64,000 nucleotides of DNA from Dipylidium caninum (lineage: Eukaryota; Platyhelminthes; Cestoda; Cyclophyllidea; Dipylidiidae): positions 62,001 through 126,000 of the forward strand of contig QEYB01001628.1 of NCBI GenBank assembly GCA_017562135.1. Direction: 5' to 3'. Position 1 is the first letter of the stretch. Each line of letters opens with the position of its first letter. Shown piece after piece: positions 1-10,866 of the stretch. The translations under genes were made by a program, and so were the position numbers. The notes under the pieces were generated by a model. That model saw nothing but the letters and a program-made list of their open reading frames with translations. It ran no database searches and was not told where the DNA came from.

Positions 1-1130
1 CGACGCCTACGGAGCAAAACATCATTGTCCAATTGAGTAAAATCGAATACAAAGGTCCATCCACTCCACCCATCGATTTCGTGAACAATGACGTGGAAGA
101 GGACAGTAGACAGACAAATTCCAGGGAATTCAATTCCTGCACGCTGGTTAGGTCAAAATAACATATTCTGCTGCGACGGTGATGAGACTAGACATTGGAA
201 GGAGGAAGCGGAAGCAGAAGTGGAGCGCAAATGGAGCATGGACTTGGACGAGAACGAGTAGGGAGGAAGTGATGACTCCCTGGCCGGTGGAGTACAAGGC
301 CCCGGATGGTCGGACAATAAGGAAGGCACCGAATTAGGATCAACACTAAAAAGTCTCAGATGTTAACTTCTTATGGCTGCAATAACTTATCGTGGGAGAA
401 TTGGGCGCTCCACAACGCTAGAGGAATCGGATAACAAGCGAAGAAATTCACACTCAACGAGGTCAATAGACAGTTGCATTTTCCCTTAGAGTAGAAATCA
501 TATGCATAATTTACTTGATTGCTTTACAATTCCAGCCAACATGGAATTGTAAACGGTGCGACTATTTGGAAATAAGTCACGTTGGTTGCCTGAAAAGCCC
601 CATGGAACATGCGCGAAGCAAGACGAAAAAAAACCGCACACACTCACAGCTTCATTGATATAGAATGCGTCTATCGTCGTCTGTCTCCTTAGGAAGTGGA
701 TACTGCTGCTGGACTCCGTGGAGAAGAAGTGGAAGTGAAGCAGTGGTTTCCAGGACATTGGCAAATTAGCCGTCATGACACCAAAGAAGGCGATCTGAGG
801 CAGAACTTGGCGATTTCAGCTGGACGGCATTGCTTCTGCTATAGGATCAGTCGAGCTGTGCACAGGAATCCCGAGGACGTGGACGATTTCTTATTTTACT
901 CTCTCACCCTTTTTTTCACATGTTATTTTGCTACGGCAGAGTTAACAAAGGACTCTGTTAATGTATCAGAGAATGATTATGTCTGGTGTCATTAAAATCA
1001 CTTCGTCTATCTCCTCCTGCTCCATGGCAGCAACACGTACTTGGAGGTGGAAGACGAAGAATATGTAGAGAACACAACAAACGCTGCTCATAGCATTTTT
1101 GCAATTTTCCATCACATTTCAGTTTAATTA
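1..1130. other. Unassigned sequence, no gene recognised
   Basis: Short open frames only, none with a recognisable domain. An A/G-rich acidic-looking stretch around 190-265 faintly resembles the acidic module at 41.5 kb but I cannot align it convincingly. A frame at 696-995 ends in an acidic tail but starts without an ATG. Confidence 0.4.
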
Positions 1131-1137
1131 AGTTTGG

Positions 1138-2440
1138 TTGTTCGGTGACATTCTTACGCTTTTCTTAGTGTCGCTCTTTCTTATCCGAATTTGCCTTCTT
1201 CATACGCCGCACCTCCCATTATCAACTCCATTCACCTCTTATTCTCCACTCTGTTCGCAATCGAACGAGATTGCGCCGTGTTCTGGGGTTTCATTAGTAG
1301 GCGAAAAGAGTAGCACATCAGACTGCTCCTTTTTCACCATGACCCAGTCGCGCATCGTTTGTACGATTTTGATTTATACGTGCAGTGACACGAACTTATT
1401 CTCAATGTAGGTGTTTCCGAAGCTTGAATTCTCTTCATGACTGGAGATGAACAAATTCAGTTAGCTGCCTATAAGTAGCCCACGGAGGGAGTGGTGTGGC
1501 GAGCGAAGAGGCTACGCACCATCCTAGCTGCATTCTTACGGTGATTATGTTTTGCCACCTTGTCATCACGAATCAACCATTGCCATCTATTTGACTTCCC
1601 TTCATTTTCAAGGTGTCTGCCACCCCTTTGCCAAAGGCTTTCTCCTTCTACTCCTAATTGGGTGACTAAAATGAGATATAATTCATTTCATGGTGGCGCG
1701 TGCCTCGGTGAGCGGTTTGAGAACATTTGCGGGTGACGAGATTACCGACAGAATTAGTGGCGGATGCGATGTTACAGTGTTCAAGTGGTCGAAAACGGAG
1801 CTCGCATCTTAGACTGGACAGGGAAGGGGAAAGGCAATTAGGCAGTCACCACAGAAGAAGATGAGAGAGATTGGAGTGAGCAGGCTGTGGATGGGACAGA
1901 TGACGCAGAGGTTGATTGGATGACGTGGAAAGCGCTATGTCACATTCATTCTCCCCTTTCCTTCAGAGCGACTCTCCCTGGTCGTCTTCATTTGCATAAA
2001 ACCCTCCGGCCGCAAAGCTGTGCGCTTTTGCGTTGTAACGGAAGACCCTCAAGGCTTAAATCCTCTTAACAAAGGCTAGTCGGAAACGATAGGCTGACAA
2101 TGGCCTGGTTGCAACCTCCCCCATCACATAGCTGCGAAGAAGGCCCCGAGACTGGATTTGAGACATCCGAATGAGGCTTTGGGAGACTCAAACTAGGAAA
2201 ATTTGAAGAAATCACCTTTACAGATTGGAAGATCATGGGAAAAGTAGTGGAGAATAAGAAAAAACCACGACTTGGATATAGAAATCCTTGAGAAGAGCTA
2301 TCTTGACGCTAGCAATAACGTATGCGAAACAGTCATCCACGCAGGACATGCCTACAGCTGTCCCTTTTCTGTGAAATGACGTTTCACATCGACACTTCAT
2401 TTGCACAGTGCTAAGAGGGATGAGAAGAAGTGGAGATCAA
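1138..2440 (+). repeat. Dispersed repeat family C, copy 1
   Basis: Several ordered patches match the 6.55-7.64 kb segment. One begins CACCTCCCATTATCA near 1,210. Others are a CATCGTTTG patch near 1,353, a GTCTTCATTTGCATAAAA patch near 1,987 and a GTTGTAACGGAAGACCCTC patch near 2,033. The last part (about 2,190-2,440, with TATGCGAAACAGTCATCCACGCAGGA) also matches 26,240-26,460. Copies are strongly diverged and carry many indels. The frames are not conserved, so this looks like an old mobile or duplicated non-coding sequence. No transposase or terminal repeat is visible in this copy. Confidence 0.55.
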
Positions 2441-4900
2441 ATGAGGCAGAGGCGATGAGGAGAAGGGAGAAAGGGTCTAGAAGTAGGAACTGAGGGGCTG
2501 TCCGAAGCACGTGGGTGGCAACGGTGACAACACACGAAGTCATCGAAGAACGAAGGAAGACGATGTACTCTACAACCTGGTGCACTCATATTCTTGGCTA
2601 ATCGACTTAGGCCTTTTTTTCATTCGCGCCCTCCAAAGTAACGTCGAACACAACTTTAGTGCGCACTCAAAAGAGGCGTCGGTCGGAGAACCGAGAATCT
2701 GCGACTTCGTTTGATTATATCACGAGACTGTCTGCATGAAAGCAATCGAGGTTGATCTTAATTTGGAATGTCTGCGACAAGTGTAATGCGACCACGGAGT
2801 CGGTGAATGTCAGAAGAGAGCTGGCGGTGGCAGAAATCTCGCCTAGGCGGTATTAGCCACGTGATCGGAAAAGAACTTTGTCGAAGTGGAATTAGATTCA
2901 ATTGAAGAGCTCCGTCTTTTCGCTGTCACCAGAAACAGACTCGCGTTTTGACGTGATAATGTCCACCTTTCTAAGGAAAGCCGAAAAGAGATGGCTTGAT
3001 CTGCGCAAATCGCGAGACGAGTAATTTACCGGCATTGGGAAATTCTACAGAACTTTCTTCCTCGTCACTATATGTGGAGGCATAAAGCGACTAAGTTCCC
3101 AATTTTTAATGCCTCTGCGTCTACGCAGACTCCTCTCCACAGGTTCAGACTGCTGAGAATGTAGCAGGCACAACTGGCGGCGACAGAAAGGCGGATTGAA
3201 TATCCGTGACCTCTGGCAAAGGAAAGAAAACTTTCTCCAATGTGTGGCTGACTCAAAATTGGGTGCTAGATGGAGGCTTGAATGTCTCGAAGCAGACGAA
3301 AGAGGGTTGAGTACACCACGTGGTTTGAGTGAAGCGTTAGGAAGGGTTGTTTCGAGGCTGAGGTGGTTACGGAGTGTGAGGTGGGCGTGAAGGGTGGATA
3401 AAATAATTACGGAAAAGTGAGTTGCTACCATTAAACTTACGTTATAGGACTCTGACGCTGTCGCGCTAGTCGTCTTGAAGTTCTTACCTCTACCGACGTA
3501 ACCCACGTGACCAACACCCAGTCTTATCATTTGTGAGTTTCCCGAGACTCTTCCTGTCAACTTTTGCCCCAAAATAAGTGTGGCACACGGAGAATGTTCA
3601 AGTGGATGGTGGATGTCGAAGCGAAAAGAGGGAGAGAGGAGAGAAACGGCGATAACATTGAGCCTAAATGTGAAATTAAACTGACGTCTTCTTACATGAT
3701 TCCGGTGGGATTCTCATCTCAGCCACAATAGGCATTACCACCAAACCTCTTTGGATCATCGGTTGGTGTCCAAAAGTAGCTCTTTGAGTATCTTAGCAAA
3801 CTTCCACTTCTCCTGCTGCCTGACTTGCCCTGTTAGCTCTTCAGCATCGTCGCTTAACTATCCGCGGTGGGTGACGAAGGCGACTACCCACCGTCGGTTG
3901 TCACAACAGCAGATGAGAATCATTAGGGGACGTGATCCACCGCGAACTTCACAACTTCCCCACCGCGACTTTTCGCCACGATAAGCCCCATGGCTAAACG
4001 CATCTTCGATGCTTGGAAAAGCCATAGATGCTAAGCGTTTATTAGAATTCAAGGCGGCCACATTGAACGATAATAAAGTGGCATTTAACTAGAGAAGGAG
4101 CTCCAAATTTATAAAACACTGAAGAGGTTGAAGTCTCGCAGCTGGTAGGGCGCCTTCAACTTTTCCACGAAAACTTCTACGCCGAGAGATGTTCGGCGGC
4201 TTGACTGGTCGCGGAGATGCGAGTAGAAAGGCAAGAAGATGGTGCAAAGCGGGGAAGTCAACGCTATACCAGGCCGAATCAGCCGGCTGTCATGTCGGTC
4301 AGAATGGACCAGAAAAAATAGTGGAGATTGGCAGCATGACAAGCAGATAATTTGGACTCGAGGTTGACAAATTATGTGGAAGTGAGGTGAAAATTTCCAT
4401 CATTCTATCGGAGGCCTTTAGGCAAGCTGAATTTATGAATAACGAAGGTTTCGAGACATTCACAGGAGGCGTTAAATGTTTAATTTACATAATTCTCTCA
4501 TACGTTTTCCTCTACAAAAACAGTGCCATATCGTCTGAAGGAAAACAGGCCATATGAGGGCCTTTGCGTTAATCGACTGATTTTATTTCGGCGCAAAGCT
4601 CCACCAAACGTGACTTTTGCAAAGTTACTTTTTACCCCATAGCACCCAGGCTGCGCCGTCACTGCAACCTCCCACTGTCCACCTCCCGTCAGTCGCACAA
4701 CCAACCTTCTCGTCATGTCCAGGAGGAGTTGGCGGTCTCGACGCCGTGTCGGGCAGGAGGCAATGTGGACAATGTCGACGGGTGAAACGGACCATAGGAG
4801 GATCGAGGATGTGGACAGTGCGAGGGGAGGGAGAGCAAATGCAAGCTAGTGGCCATGCCAACACCAGTGGTCATGTCCAATCTGCTTAGCCGGAGGCGGA
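2441..4900. other. Unassigned sequence, no gene recognised
   Basis: The longest frame here (minus strand, 3,045-3,572, 175 codons) has an Arg/Ser/His-rich composition without a domain. It is not longer than expected by chance for this much sequence. No repeat copy or RNA gene was recognised. Confidence 0.35.
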
Positions 4901-4904
4901 GTAG

Positions 4905-5010
4905 AGGGGTTATTGGCTATGACAGAGACAGGCGTGACACGCGGACACGCCAGTATTGCAGTAGCGTCATGCGTGCCTTTCACGCAAGCCAATTGGTTTT
5001 AAATCGTGAG
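4905..5010 (+). repeat. tRNA-derived SINE-like repeat, copy S1
   Basis: The segment contains GACAGAGACAGG followed by GACACG, a GTATTGCAG stretch and GCGTGCCTTTCACGCAAGCC. It aligns with the minus strand at 20.04-20.14 kb, where the same order occurs next to a GGGTTCGAATTCC box. CTTTCA flanked by a GCGTG/CACGC stem resembles the anticodon arm of tRNA-Glu(TTC). I infer a tRNA-derived retroposon. The downstream B-box is degenerate here. Confidence 0.4.
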
Positions 5011-5875
5011 TGGATGTTTCCAATCGATGTCAGAAGAATTGCGGGTACGGAGAAGGTCAACAGTCGCCCCAAATTCGTTAGAATTAGGGTGAACGAAGTC
5101 ACAAATCACGGAAGAAATAGTTGAGCGTCGCTGTAGGGATAGAACACTAAATTTTACAACGAAATCTTTCGGGTACTGGCCAACCTCACCGCCGAAGTTG
5201 TTGACGCTTAGAAGGGCTAGTCGGCGTTAAAACGTTTGCACATTTTACTGAGAAAATTTGGGGTCGCACAGTCAAACATCTGACACGAGCATGTCACCAT
5301 GGGTCAGCAGATTCGGATGTGAGGCTGCCAGGCAGACCCCCCTCCCCCTTCCCCCTCCGGGGGGGACTCTGGGCTCACTGCCAAGTGGTAATTAGGTGTG
5401 TCCGAAATGCCGTCGAGGTCGACCGAGTCGCCGCTGTCACACACGCAGCACGGCAACGTTTTCGTGTAGCGCTGCTTCTCATTGCACTTGAAAATATGTG
5501 GTCAGCAGTCAACATCAAGGTCGGTGAATCGTCTACTCACTCCTGATAAGAAAAATGCAAATTCAAAGTTGCATGAGCCTGTCAAAGACGAGCACGAATT
5601 AAATGCCTGTTCATTAATTAACCTTCCATCGGTAATAGAGGACTTCGTTTCCCTTCACGGCTACCCTACGTGTGCCTTCGTGAAGCTCCTCGACACCCAG
5701 CGTTGAAAGGAGTATTTGATTACGTCGAGCGAGAGAATCTTCAAGAAAATAGGGAGGCAGGAGAGCACGAGGTGACGCTGACGTGGCCTACGAGAAATGG
5801 ATGGGGAAATTGTGCCCACTACTTCCGACTGTAAATATGATATCGTCAACCTACTCCCCTTAAGCATTGGCACCC
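5011..5875. other. Unassigned sequence with a C-run/G-run hairpin
   Basis: No gene recognised. At 5,334-5,368 runs of C (ACCCCCCTCCCCC) are followed by CCGGGGGGGACT, which could fold back or form a G/C-rich structure. Confidence 0.35.
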
Positions 5876-5879
5876 CATG

Positions 5880-6120
5880 CTCCCTGCTCCAACATCAGTT
5901 GACGACGACGAATAAAAGGACTTTTCGCATTCACATCAGACTAACAGTGCCCAAACAGTTGCTGCGAGGAGTTATGATCATTCCATTTTGTGGACTTCAT
6001 CTTGACAACCGTGCATCACATCTCCTCATACCATATATCCGTTTCCCTCTCATACCTCCTCTCTCATTTCCTCAACATGTCATCTACCGCATGAGTTGAT
6101 CCTTGCCACCTATTCGCCAT
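5880..6120 (+). repeat. Dispersed repeat family D, plus-strand copy
   Basis: This segment matches the minus strand of 40,290-40,560. Shared patches are the CACATCAGA(C/G)TAACAGT area and a string ending CCTCATACCTCCTCTCTC, with intervening diverged sequence. Both copies can be read in one frame for about 60 codons. Conservation is no better there than elsewhere, so coding function is unsupported. Confidence 0.5.
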
Positions 6121-6549
6121 TAATCACCTTCCAATGAGTTGGAATCCCAATCACCCATGTCTGCTTCATCTCATGTCCCCTTACTTCTCTCTTGGGCTGG
6201 AGATTCTCATCCGCAGTAGAGTCTCCTGTCTTTGAACCTTGCACACTCGTGCACTGAGTGGGCGGAAGAGCGACCTGACAGGTTGGCGAGAAACTGGTGG
6301 GGACGGCCAGTGGCATGTGGAATAGTAAAAAGAAAACGAACCCTTTTGGTTGGATGGAGGTAAGAGATAGGAGGTAGGTAGTCGGTGGATATGCGACATA
6401 TGACGAAGATTGACTCATTCACTGCTGAGGAGACGATTCCTGCGTGGCTCTTTTACCCACTGGACTTGTTCACCGATAGTCGCAGATCCATATGACGTGA
6501 CATTTGAACCCTAAGTCTGTATACCAAACCTCCTTGAGTTTTCTTCTTT

Positions 6550-7640
6550 TGAAGTTCCTCTCCTCGACACCGATTTCTGCGGCACCGGAGAGTCAGTCAG
6601 CTTGGCTCGATGATTCACATTTTCGTTCGAAAATTACCTTCTTCAAAGATTGCACCTCCCATTATCAGCTTCTATCAACTCACCTTTTCTCCACTCCACT
6701 CTCACTCAAACGAGATGGCGCCATGAATGGAGGGTCAACCGACTTACAATTTCTGGCGCCCACTGGGAGGCGAACAGAGCAGCACGTCTGCTCATTCCTC
6801 ACTATGACCACGTCACTCATCGTTTGCAAGATTCCGTTTTGTGTGTGCACTTGGTGCAAAATTATGCACAGAGTAAATGCTTCCCAGGCTTGAATTCCTT
6901 TCACGACTTGAAATGAACAAGTTCAGTTGACTTCCTGTAAGCAGCTCACGGAGGGTGCGGAGTGCCGGACGAAGAGACCACACGCTTTCATGGCTGCATT
7001 TGTACGATAGTTGATGTTTAGCACCTCCTCGCCACAAATCAACCATTTTCGTCTGTTTGACTGCTTTCTTCTTCTTCTTCTTCTTCTTCTTCTACTTCGG
7101 AGACTCAAAGACGGTATAAATCATTCCGTGGGGGCACGTGTTGCGGTGGGCGAATTAGGGAACATTTGTGGGTGTCAAGAGTACCGGTAGAATTAATTGT
7201 GAATGAAATGCTTCAAAGCTGCTTCCCTAAAGCACTTCTATGGTCATTCTCAGTGTTTAACCGGTCTAAAATTGAGCTGGCAAGTTAGACTTAGCACACA
7301 AGGTGAAGGGGCAAATTGACTGTTACGAGAGAAGGAAATGGGGGAGATTGGAGTGAGCACAGTGTCAGTAGCACAGATGAGGCAGAGTTTGATTTGAAGA
7401 CGTTGGAGCAACTGTATCGCATTCACTCTCTCCTTCCCATCAAATAACATCTCCTTGGAGGTCTTCATTTACAAAAAAAACATCCGACTGTAAAAGCTGT
7501 ACGTCCTTGTGTTGTAACGAAAACCCTCGAGGCCTAATTCACCTTCTTAGTCCAGGTTAGAATGACAATGAGCTGGTTACAGCTTCACCTCACCAAATGC
7601 GAGTGAAGAAGGCCAAGAGCGTGGAGGTGAGCCATCGGAG
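6550..7640 (+). repeat. Dispersed repeat family C, copy 2 (left arm of an inverted pair)
   Basis: The part at about 6,590-6,860 is homologous to the reverse complement of 8,300-8,770. It is also homologous in direct orientation to 1.2 kb and 48.28 kb and inverted to 49.35-49.83 kb. A shared core reads CATTATCAGCTTCTATCAACTCACC followed by a CAAACGAGATGGCGCC patch. The rest (to about 7,640) matches copy 1. The frame at 6,504-6,893 shares runs such as YQLLSTH and LKRD with the minus frame at 49,328-49,783. That may reflect DNA homology alone. Confidence 0.6.
7066..7093 (+). repeat. (TTC)n microsatellite
   Basis: About nine TTC/CTT units in a row inside the family C copy. Confidence 0.9.
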
Positions 7641-8265
7641 TCAAAGGAGTTGTAGACTAAGGTGGTATTCGTGTGCAAAAGTGGTTGTGGGTGTGTAAAA
7701 GTCGTCAAATAGAATGAGCATTGGACACTTCCGGTGATCGTAAGAAGCAAACTTTTATAGATGGAAATAAATAACGTGGGATGGAGAAAGAAAAGGTGGG
7801 GAGAGGAAGCGTGTTGTCGATTCGAAAACAAAAAGGTTAAATTTCTGACTTCTTCTCTTCACACATTGTGAAGGAATGAGGGAAAGGGGAGAAGTGGTGA
7901 GAAGAGGGAAGAGAAAAGAGAAAGGGTAAAGGGTTAGAGATGAGGTGGGGTGGGGTGGGGTGGGGGGGGTGGGGTGAGGTGGCATCGACGGTGTCTCGGT
8001 CGGTCGGGCGGGATGAAATGGAAAATAACCCGGTTCCGCATATTATCATGCCACTCACCACCTCCCGTCACTCTCGCAAAACAATTAAATCGTAATCCTC
8101 CTTCATCACGCGTCCGTCCACTTGACAATTACAGTGTCCCGCTTCTTTAGTACATTTGATACTTCCTCCCACTCTCATCGTCATATCCGTTCCCCCAACA
8201 CCTCTCCTCTGCTCTGGCGTTTCTACAGCCGGCCATTCTAATTACAATCTTCTCATCACAACTTT
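7641..8265. other. Spacer between inverted arms, with a G-run
   Basis: No gene seen. The right part (about 7,978-8,265, with GACGGTGTCTCGGTC near 7,988) is repeated at 49,050-49,300. At 7,941-7,980 lies (GGGGT)n followed by a run of eight G, a potential G-quadruplex on the plus strand. Confidence 0.5.
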
Positions 8266-8269
8266 CTCA

Positions 8270-8780
8270 CTCCTCCAACATTTCGCTTTGCCAGACAACA
8301 ACTGATTGTTTCGACACGCGAGCAGGAGAAACAACTTAGGAATTGTTTAGAGAGAAGAGTTCCTAAATGCATAAAAGGCGAGGCCAAGAGGGGGGCGAGG
8401 ATCACTTTCTGCGCAAGAGCACAATGGGAAAGATTCGCTTCCACCGCATTGCGTGGGGAGACTGCGCGTCTCGAGGACCTCCTACTGAGTAATGGAGTTG
8501 TGTTGAGCAGACAACCCATCTTGCCGCAACATCGCCTTTAACTGGACGACCAGACTTGCAGGCCACTCCACCTCATCCTCGGCGTCACCTCGTCTGACGG
8601 CGGCGGAGTGGAGTAGAAGGGGTGAGTGGATAGGAGATAATAATCTGAGCTGCTGGATACAACGTTGATAGTTCTTCGATGAAAAAGTGAGGCACTGTGC
8701 CAGGCAAGCCGTAGATGCGATGCCGTAGGAAACGTAGACTAAGCAAAACAAAGCAAAGCACAAATCTTACGCCACTTGGA
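8270..8780 (-). repeat. Dispersed repeat family C, copy 3 (right inverted arm)
   Basis: Read on the minus strand, this contains GCTTAGTCTACG, GCTTGCCTGGCACAGTGCCTC and AGCTCAGATTATTATCTCCT, then a GAGGTGACGCCGAGGATGAG patch. It matches the minus strand of 49,330-49,830 closely and the plus strand of 6,590-6,860 more distantly. The unique sequence to its right (about 8,880-9,000, with ACACAAACGTGGTTCAAACT) is again repeated at 49,890-49,980. The whole 6.5-9.0 kb block was therefore duplicated, arms included. Confidence 0.6.
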
Positions 8781-9069
8781 ATTTTTCAACACTAAGGATC
8801 TCGGTGAGACGGTCCACCGAGGACTCACGAAACATCTTTCCTGGGTAAGAATGAGTCCATCGCCTGTGAATGTGGTTTTTCTCCTGAAAGTCTTCTTCTC
8901 TCTCATTTATAACACACAAACGTGGTTCAAACTTCCTTCCACACTGAATCTCAGTAGCCTACTCATTTTATACACGTTACTCTCGTTCAACTATTTACTA
9001 CTTACAGAAAGCAGTCACAACGATGCGGCTACAATTAATTGAATTGAAATATCTTGACAAATAGGAAGA

Positions 9070-9450
9070 ATGCGAAGGCAAGTAGTGGCGGTGCTGTTTC
9101 CTTTATTCCGCGTCTTCCACCTCTTAGCGCCAGGTGCTGGAGTAAAGAATTAAGAGAAGTAAGTAGTCAGAAGAAACAGTGCATAATGCTTCTCCATTCA
9201 ACAAAGAGTTCATTTGTAGACTACGACGTCGCAAACGACACATAAAGAAAAGTGCGAGGAAGGGATGTAAAGCGGGAGAGCGAAAAATACCCCACGTACA
9301 CCGAAAATCCTCTACCCAGCAAGACAGATCCGTTTATCGAACACGGACCGTATAAATTCGTTCTCGTCGGTGTCATGAAGAATATATTCCCGACCCACGG
9401 ACGATTTCTACTCCAATTCGCCACCTCTTCGAAAGGCTCAAGAAAGCGAA
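9070..9450 (+). repeat. Dispersed repeat family E, copy 1, abutting the 5S array
   Basis: This matches 43,490-43,880 in order. Shared patches are TCTTCCACCTC near 9,112, GTAGACTACGACGTCGCAAA near 9,219 and TTCTCGTCGGTGTCATGA near 9,360. Both copies carry a frame containing the tetrapeptide VGVM followed by a conserved HG, so an old coding exon is possible. The match stops about 15-20 bases before the first 5S spacer sequence. Confidence 0.55.
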
Positions 9451-9550
9451 CTATTTTTCACGAGGTGGAAGGTGGGTGTGAGGTGCGGGACGCGAGGATG
9501 GATGATTGAGGTGTGCACTGCGAGGTGGTTGACAGGCTGATTGGCGGTTG

Positions 9551-9572
9551 GCTGCCGGCGAAGATCGGCAGC
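9551..9572. promoter_or_regulatory. Inverted repeat spanning the 5S start site
   Basis: GCTGCCG, an eight-base loop and CGGCAGC form a perfect 7-bp inverted repeat whose right arm is the 5' end of the RNA. It recurs before all eight genes, for example at 10,324-10,345. Where units carry indels here, they fall in the loop and not in the arms. The left arm also equals the 3' end of the 5S RNA (GCTGCC). No TATA-like box is visible upstream. The function, if any, is unknown. Confidence 0.6.
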
Positions 9573-9685
9573 GACCATACCACGTAGAAAACACCGGTTC
9601 TCGTCCGATCACCGAAGTTAAGCTACGTCGGGCCGGGTTAGTACTTGCATGGGTGACCGGCTGGGAAATACCCGGTGTTGCTGCC
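9567..9685 (+). rRNA. 5S ribosomal RNA, copy 1
   Basis: 5S rRNA is part of the large ribosomal subunit and is made by RNA polymerase III. The gene begins GGCAGCGACCATACCAC and ends GTGTTGCTGCC. The first and last nine bases pair fully, allowing G-U, as helix I. It is 119 bases long, one more than copies 2 and 3, because of an extra A in GGGAAATACC. The CTTTTC terminator follows at once. Confidence 0.96.
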
Positions 9686-9687
9686 AC

Positions 9688-9691
9688 TTTT
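9688..9691 (+). terminator. Pol III T4 terminator after 5S copy 1
   Basis: The gene end is followed by ACTTTTCAC, the usual T-run stop for RNA polymerase III. It is present after seven of the eight genes. Copy 4 reads ACTTCAC. Confidence 0.85.
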
Positions 9692-9832
9692 CACACCCTT
9701 CTCCGCCTCTTCCAATGCCTCTCCTCATCCGCAGAATGCCCAAGTCCATGCCCACGCCAACTTCTCACCTTCTCGACACTCATCCCCTCCCTCGCAGTGC
9801 CCATGCCAGTGTGCAATGTCTGCGGTAATGCT

Positions 9833-9861
9833 GTTGCCACCGCGATAGTCACTGTGGCAAC
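9833..9861. other. Conserved hairpin in the 5S spacer
   Basis: GTTGCCAC, a 13-base loop and GTGGCAAC form a perfect 8-bp stem about 150 bases after the gene. The stem recurs in every unit, with only single-base indels in some copies. It is followed by AGGTACTGG, which resembles a splice donor. No Sm site (ATTTTGG-like) or other small-RNA hallmark is present, so a linked spliced-leader or snRNA gene is not supported. Confidence 0.45.
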
Positions 9862-10339
9862 AGGTACTGGTTTAGGGCATTGTGCAGCAGCAGGCGGTGG
9901 TTGATGGAATGCTCCACTGGCTGTGTGGCTGGCTGGCTGCCTCGTGGTGAGGCTGTGTGCAGGGGTTCCTTGGTGACTCAGAGAAAAATGAGGGAGGCAT
10001 GGAGGGATGTGGAGAGGGATGCCGTGATGTAGGGAGGGAGGGAGGGAGGGAGTTAGGGAGGTAGGCAGCCAGAAATGTAGGAAATGTTGTGTTGGGATGG
10101 CGAGAGCTGACGAAGCTGTAGGGCTGTGCGAGCGCGCCCTGCAGTGTCTTGCTTATTGTAAGTGGATTGATGATTCGCCAAGACGCGTGATCGCTGGTGT
10201 ATCCTTGCCCGAGGAGCGAGGAGGGAGGTGCGAGTTGGGAGGTGGGAGGTGTGAGGTGCGGGACGCGCGGATGGATGATTGAGGTGTGCACTGCGAGGCG
10301 GTTGACAGGCTGATTGGCGGTTGGCTGCCGGTGAAGATC

Positions 10340-10457
10340 GGCAGCGACCATACCACGTAGAAAACACCGGTTCTCGTCCGATCACCGAAGTTAAGCTACG
10401 TCGGGCCGGGTTAGTACTTGCATGGGTGACCGGCTGGGAATACCCGGTGTTGCTGCC
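10340..10457 (+). rRNA. 5S ribosomal RNA, copy 2 (reference copy)
   Basis: The length is 118 bases with no visible defect, so this copy is used as the reference for the others. Helix I (GGCAGCGAC with GTTGCTGCC), the loop-B/C region with CCGATCACCGAAGTTAAGC, and the 3' half with TAGTACTTGCATGGGTGACC are all intact. Box A, the intermediate element and box C lie at about 10,388-10,437. Confidence 0.97.
10388..10437 (+). promoter_or_regulatory. Internal type 1 Pol III promoter of 5S copy 2
   Basis: By position and sequence this is the animal 5S internal control region. Box A is around AAGTTAAGCTACG, the intermediate element around TCGGGCC and box C around TGCATGGGTGACCGGCTGG. TFIIIA is the expected binding protein. 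The same region exists in the other seven copies, with indels in copies 4-7. Confidence 0.8.
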
Positions 10458-10796
10458 ACTTTTCACACCCTTCTCCGCCTCTTCCATGCCTCTCCTCATC
10501 CGCAGAATGCCCAAGTCCATGCCCACGCCAACTTCTCACCTTCTCGACACTCATCCCCTCCCTCGCAGTGCCCATGCCAGTGTGCAATGTCTGCGGTAAT
10601 GCTGTTGCCACCGCGATAGTCACTGTGGCAACAGGTACTGGTTTAGGGCATTGTGCAGCAGCAGGCGGTGGTTGATGGAATGCTCCACTGGCTGTGTTGC
10701 TGGCTGGCTGCCTCGTGGTGAGGCTGTGTGCAGGGGTTCCTTGGTGACTCAGATAAAAATGAGGGAGGCATGGAGGGATGTGGAGAGGGATGCCGT

Positions 10797-10866
10797 GATG
10801 GAAGGGAGGGAGGGATGGAGGGATGGAGGGATGGAGGGATGGAGGGAGGGAGGGAGGGAGGGTAGG
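10797..10866 (+). repeat. Variable GGGA/GGAT purine minisatellite in the 5S spacer
   Basis: Alternating GGGA and GGAT units, repeated in every unit with different lengths (shortest near 10,029-10,056). It accounts for much of the unit length variation. Long Pro/Ser/Leu frames on the opposite strand come from it. Confidence 0.85.

Noticed and set aside
3045..3572. 175-codon minus frame as a gene
   Set aside because: No domain, no homologue in the window, Arg/Ser-biased composition. Frames near this length are expected by chance in 64 kb read six ways.
9833..9900. Spliced-leader RNA gene linked to 5S
   Set aside because: There is a hairpin and a GGTA site, but no Sm-binding site, no T-run terminator after it and no known leader sequence.
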